From: Rhodoferax sp. BAB1
GTDB lineage: Bacteria > Pseudomonadota > Gammaproteobacteria > Burkholderiales > Burkholderiaceae_C
Reading direction: 5' to 3'
DNA: 64,000 bases
Assembly: GCF_013334205.1 (NCBI RefSeq)
Contig: NZ_CP054424.1
Span: forward strand, 454,001-518,000
In this document: positions 61,421-64,000 of the stretch, one piece after another
How positions within the stretch are numbered: position 1 is the stretch's first letter
How the letters are laid out: the number at the start of each line of letters is the position of its first letter
Notes under the pieces: model-generated
Told to the model about the DNA's origin: nothing
Seen by the model: only the letters and a program-made list of their open reading frames with translations
Database searches by the model: none
Made by a program: the position numbers and the translations under genes

Positions 61421-63712
61421 ATGAACAAAGAATCCATGAAAAAGTTTCGCATGCGGCGCCTGGGTGTGTCGGATGATCCGACCGCCGAGAAGCCTTCCCT
61501 GCACGACTGCATCGAGGCGGTGCTGGAGCAGTCCGGCTCGCTGATCGATGATGTGATCAAGGGCCTGGACATCGCCATGCAGCAGGTGAGCGGCAAGGTC
61601 TCCAAGGTCAACCAGCGCGGTCTGAGCCAGCCCATCGTCGAGGACTTGCGCCGCCAGGCTGAGGCCGTGCGCGCCACTTTCGGCGTGCAGTTGCGCCTGG
61701 CGATCTACCGCAGCGGCAGCCATGCCAGCGACCCGGAGGCGCTGGTGCGCTTCGAGGACATCCAGTTGCTCGACGAGGGCCAGCTCGACGCCAACATCGA
61801 GTTCGCCATGGCGCAGCAGGAGATCCAGATGGCGGTGGACGAGGTGATGCCGCCGCTCAATGCGCTGATCAGCAGCCTGATGGGCTGGATGTCGGTGCAG
61901 GCCCACCTCAACCCCCTGCGCCCCGAGACCTTTGCCCGTGCCCTGCGCGAAACCCTGCTGCAACACGTGCCCAGCGAGCAGGCGCGCACCGCACTGATCA
62001 CCCCGGCCGCCGGCATCATGGGCCACAGCCTGCGTACGCTCTACAAGGAGCTGGGCGACTGGCTGCGTTCGCAGGGGATCGAGCCGGTGGTGCCGCTGCT
62101 GACCTCCGCCGCGCCGGCGCCGGGCGGCACGCCGGTCGAGCACCCGGTCACCCGCACCATGCTCACGCTGGACAAGCTGCGCCGCCTGTTGACGGCAGAG
62201 ATCGATCTCAGCGGTGGGGCCAACCGGAGAACGGATTTCCTGCACACGGTGCCGGCCTCCATGGTGGCGCTGGAAGACCTGCGCATGGTTGAACCCATGA
62301 TCAAGCGCCTGAGCGAACGCGCCCTCACGGAGGCCAAGGCCACGGCCAAGGGGGCCGGCAAGAACATGAATCGTGAGCTGGGCCAGCAATTGGGCGAGGA
62401 GGTGGTGCGTCTCATGCTGGAGAACCTGGGCAAGGACCAGCGCCTGTTGCCACCGGTGCGGGCCCAGGTCAAGGAGCTGGAGCCTCTGCTGTTGCGCCTG
62501 GCCCAGGCCGATCCGCGTTTCTTCAGTGAGCGCAAGCACCCGGCGCGCCAGTTCCTGGACCGCATCACGCACCAGAGCCTGGGTTACAAGACCGAGAACG
62601 ACGAGCGTTTCCAGCGCTTTCTCAAGATGGTGTCATCGTCGGTGCTCGAGCTGCTGGGCAGCGACGGTCAGCCCGAGTCCTTTGCCCGGGCGCTGACCAT
62701 GCTGGACGCCCAGTGGTCGCGTGTGGACCTGGAACTGCGCGCGAAGCAGGAAGACGCCGCACGCGCGCTGATGCATGCCGAGCAGCGCAACATGCTGGCG
62801 CAGCGGCTGGTGGCGGATTTCCAGGAGCGCCTGCGCGAGAAGAAGGTCCCGGATTTCGTGGTGGCCTTCCTGTGCGGCCCCTGGGCCCAGGTGGTGGCCG
62901 AATCGCAGCTGCGCAACGCCGACGGCACGACCGACGCCCAGGGTTACCTGGACCTGGTGGATGACCTGATCTGGAGCGTGCAGGTCAAGCTGGCGCGGCG
63001 CAACCGGGACCGCCTGGTGCAGCTGGTGCCCAATCTGCTGGTCAAGCTGCGCCATGGCTTGCTGCTCATCGAATACCCGCCGGAGCGCATCCCGCGTTTC
63101 CTGGACCAGCTGATCGCCCTGCACGAGAAGGCCTTCGAGGCGCCCAAGATCAAGGCGCCCGCGCCGACCAAGGCGACCAGGCCGACCCAGGCGCCAGCCG
63201 ACCTGGGAGACCCCATGGACGGCCTGGAGGTGACCGAGCTCGAGGGCATGCCCGACGAACTGCCCGAGGAGTTTTCGCAGGATTCGGGCGAGGAGAGCAC
63301 CGGCTTCGGCGTCATCGAGGCGGCCGACGCCGACCAGATCTGGATGGCCGGCCACGAGGCCGACGAGGCCGGTTACCTGCCCGAGGGGGATGTCATGCCG
63401 GCCACGGCGCCCGGTGGCGCGTCCGTGTCCAGCGCCTGGAACGCGGCCGATCTGGCCATCGGCTGCTGGGTCGAGCTGCAGCTCAAGGGCGAGTGGGTTC
63501 GCGCCCAGCTGACCTGGGCCAGCCCGCACCGCACGCTCTTCATGTTCATCTCGGGCAAGGGGCTGGCGCACTCCATGTCGCGCCGCACCATGGAGCAGCT
63601 GCGCACGCGCGGCATCATGCGCATCGTGTCCGAGCGCCACATGGTGGACAACGCGCTGGACGCCGTGGCCCAGGCGGCCCTGCTGAACGCCCGCAACCCG
63701 CCCAAATCCTGA
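61421..63712 (+). CDS. DUF1631-family protein
   Basis: A 763-residue cytoplasmic protein, mostly helical, without membrane segments. The N-terminus is basic (MNKESMKKFRMRRLGVS). It has RRLLTAEIDLSG near residue 262, HPARQFLDRITHQSLGYKTE near 370, an acidic linker (about 590-660) and a C-terminal 110-residue module (IGCWVELQLKGEWVRAQLTW, then FMFISGKGLAHSMSRRTMEQ) that looks PilZ-like. That suggests cyclic-di-GMP binding, although the RxxxR switch is not obvious. Family function is unknown to me. Start taken at ATG 61421; ATG 61436 is an alternative. Confidence 0.85.
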   Translation: MNKESMKKFRMRRLGVSDDPTAEKPSLHDCIEAVLEQSGSLIDDVIKGLDIAMQQVSGKVSKVNQRGLSQPIVEDLRRQAEAVRATFGVQLRLAIYRSGSHASDPEALVRFEDIQLLDEGQLDANIEFAMAQQEIQMAVDEVMPPLNALISSLMGWMSVQAHLNPLRPETFARALRETLLQHVPSEQARTALITPAAGIMGHSLRTLYKELGDWLRSQGIEPVVPLLTSAAPAPGGTPVEHPVTRTMLTLDKLRRLLTAEIDLSGGANRRTDFLHTVPASMVALEDLRMVEPMIKRLSERALTEAKATAKGAGKNMNRELGQQLGEEVVRLMLENLGKDQRLLPPVRAQVKELEPLLLRLAQADPRFFSERKHPARQFLDRITHQSLGYKTENDERFQRFLKMVSSSVLELLGSDGQPESFARALTMLDAQWSRVDLELRAKQEDAARALMHAEQRNMLAQRLVADFQERLREKKVPDFVVAFLCGPWAQVVAESQLRNADGTTDAQGYLDLVDDLIWSVQVKLARRNRDRLVQLVPNLLVKLRHGLLLIEYPPERIPRFLDQLIALHEKAFEAPKIKAPAPTKATRPTQAPADLGDPMDGLEVTELEGMPDELPEEFSQDSGEESTGFGVIEAADADQIWMAGHEADEAGYLPEGDVMPATAPGGASVSSAWNAADLAIGCWVELQLKGEWVRAQLTWASPHRTLFMFISGKGLAHSMSRRTMEQLRTRGIMRIVSERHMVDNALDAVAQAALLNARNPPKS

Positions 63713-63778
63713 ACGGAGCGGCCCGGGGCCTGTCGGGCGGGGATAATGCGGGTTTTACCCCCGCAGAATTCACCGCTC

Positions 63779-64000
63779 ATGGCCCAATACGTCTTTTCCA
63801 TGAACCGCCTCGGCAAGATCATTCCGCCGAAGCGTTACATCCTCAAGGACATCTCCCTGTCCTTCTTCCCCGGCGCCAAGATCGGCGTGCTGGGCCTCAA
63901 CGGCTCGGGCAAGTCCACCCTGCTCAAGATCATGGCCGGCGTGGACAAGGAGTTCGAGGGCGAGGCCATCCCCATGGCCGGCCTGAAGATCGGCTACCTG
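63779..64000 (+). CDS. ettA: Energy-dependent translational throttle protein, N-terminal part
   Basis: Only the first 74 residues are in the window. They read [20 protein letters not shown], then [19 protein letters not shown] and the Walker A loop [13 protein letters not shown] near residue 40, matching the start of EttA, an ABC-F ATPase that binds the ribosomal E site and gates the first elongation step when ATP is low. The M-N-R-L-G-K-x-x-P-P segment is characteristic of EttA rather than other ABC-F proteins. It lies 66 bp after the DUF1631 gene. Confidence 0.93.
   Translation, partial: MAQYVFSMNRLGKIIPPKRYILKDISLSFFPGAKIGVLGLNGSGKSTLLKIMAGVDKEFEGEAIPMAGLKIGYL

Overview
The window is a chromosomal piece of a G+C-rich betaproteobacterium, most likely a member of the Comamonadaceae (order Burkholderiales). 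The evidence is the coding bias, the many paired LysR regulators, a Bug-type tripartite tricarboxylate receptor, and the waaC-waaA and tolC-rhodanese-methyltransferase blocks. No genus can be named from the sequence. I see no rRNA, tRNA, CRISPR array, transposase or integrase. Most genes are housekeeping or metabolic, with a few accessory insertions.

Layout. 1-6142: glyoxylate assimilation (hyi, gcl, divergent LysR, ttuD glycerate kinase), a TonB-C-like lipoprotein and a Crp/Fnr regulator. 6379-13210: a 4HBT thioesterase, a Bug receptor and a split indolepyruvate oxidoreductase (iorB, iorA) with a divergent LysR; the two ior genes are separated by a 444-bp fold-back element. 13262-15761: dcd, then a visibly A+T-richer membrane gene with lysozyme-like motifs, then an ornithine cyclodeaminase-family gene. 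15907-26800: a DEAD-box helicase, apaH, a CHASE2-Ser/Thr kinase, a CorC/HlyC-type protein, a response-regulator diguanylate cyclase, a small membrane protein, a YdcF-like protein and a chromate transporter. 26996-31040: ahpC-ahpF peroxide defence, lemA with a GIDE/EF-hand membrane protein, and a 53-aa basic protein.

31164-38844: phosphomannomutase/phosphoglucomutase, waaC-waaA (LPS inner core), a decayed type II secretion remnant (gspF fragment, small secreted protein, gspC-like), then tolC, rhodanese and a Pcm-like methyltransferase. A second, diverged copy of the waaA 3' end lies at the tolC end of the remnant and marks an old rearrangement. 38898-43880: an RND pump, its adaptor and a TetR regulator. 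44049-49429: msrA overlapping a MacB/LolCDE-like ABC pair, a DUF3299 protein, a small His-rich protein and a TonB receptor; this reads as one metal-related (probably zinc) operon. 49470-54895: AEC transporter, pdxH, and a Tat-exported isoquinoline-oxidoreductase-type molybdoenzyme with its XdhC factor. 54913-64000: chaC coupled to a GGDEF/EAL protein, gloA, a cupin, an SDR, rhlE, a DUF1631 protein and the start of ettA.

The points most worth a second look are the fold-back element between iorA and iorB with covarying inner hairpins, a second unrelated fold-back element after the first LysR gene, the acquired SLT-motif membrane gene, the waaA-tail scar around the type II secretion remnant, and the msrA/ABC/TonB operon.
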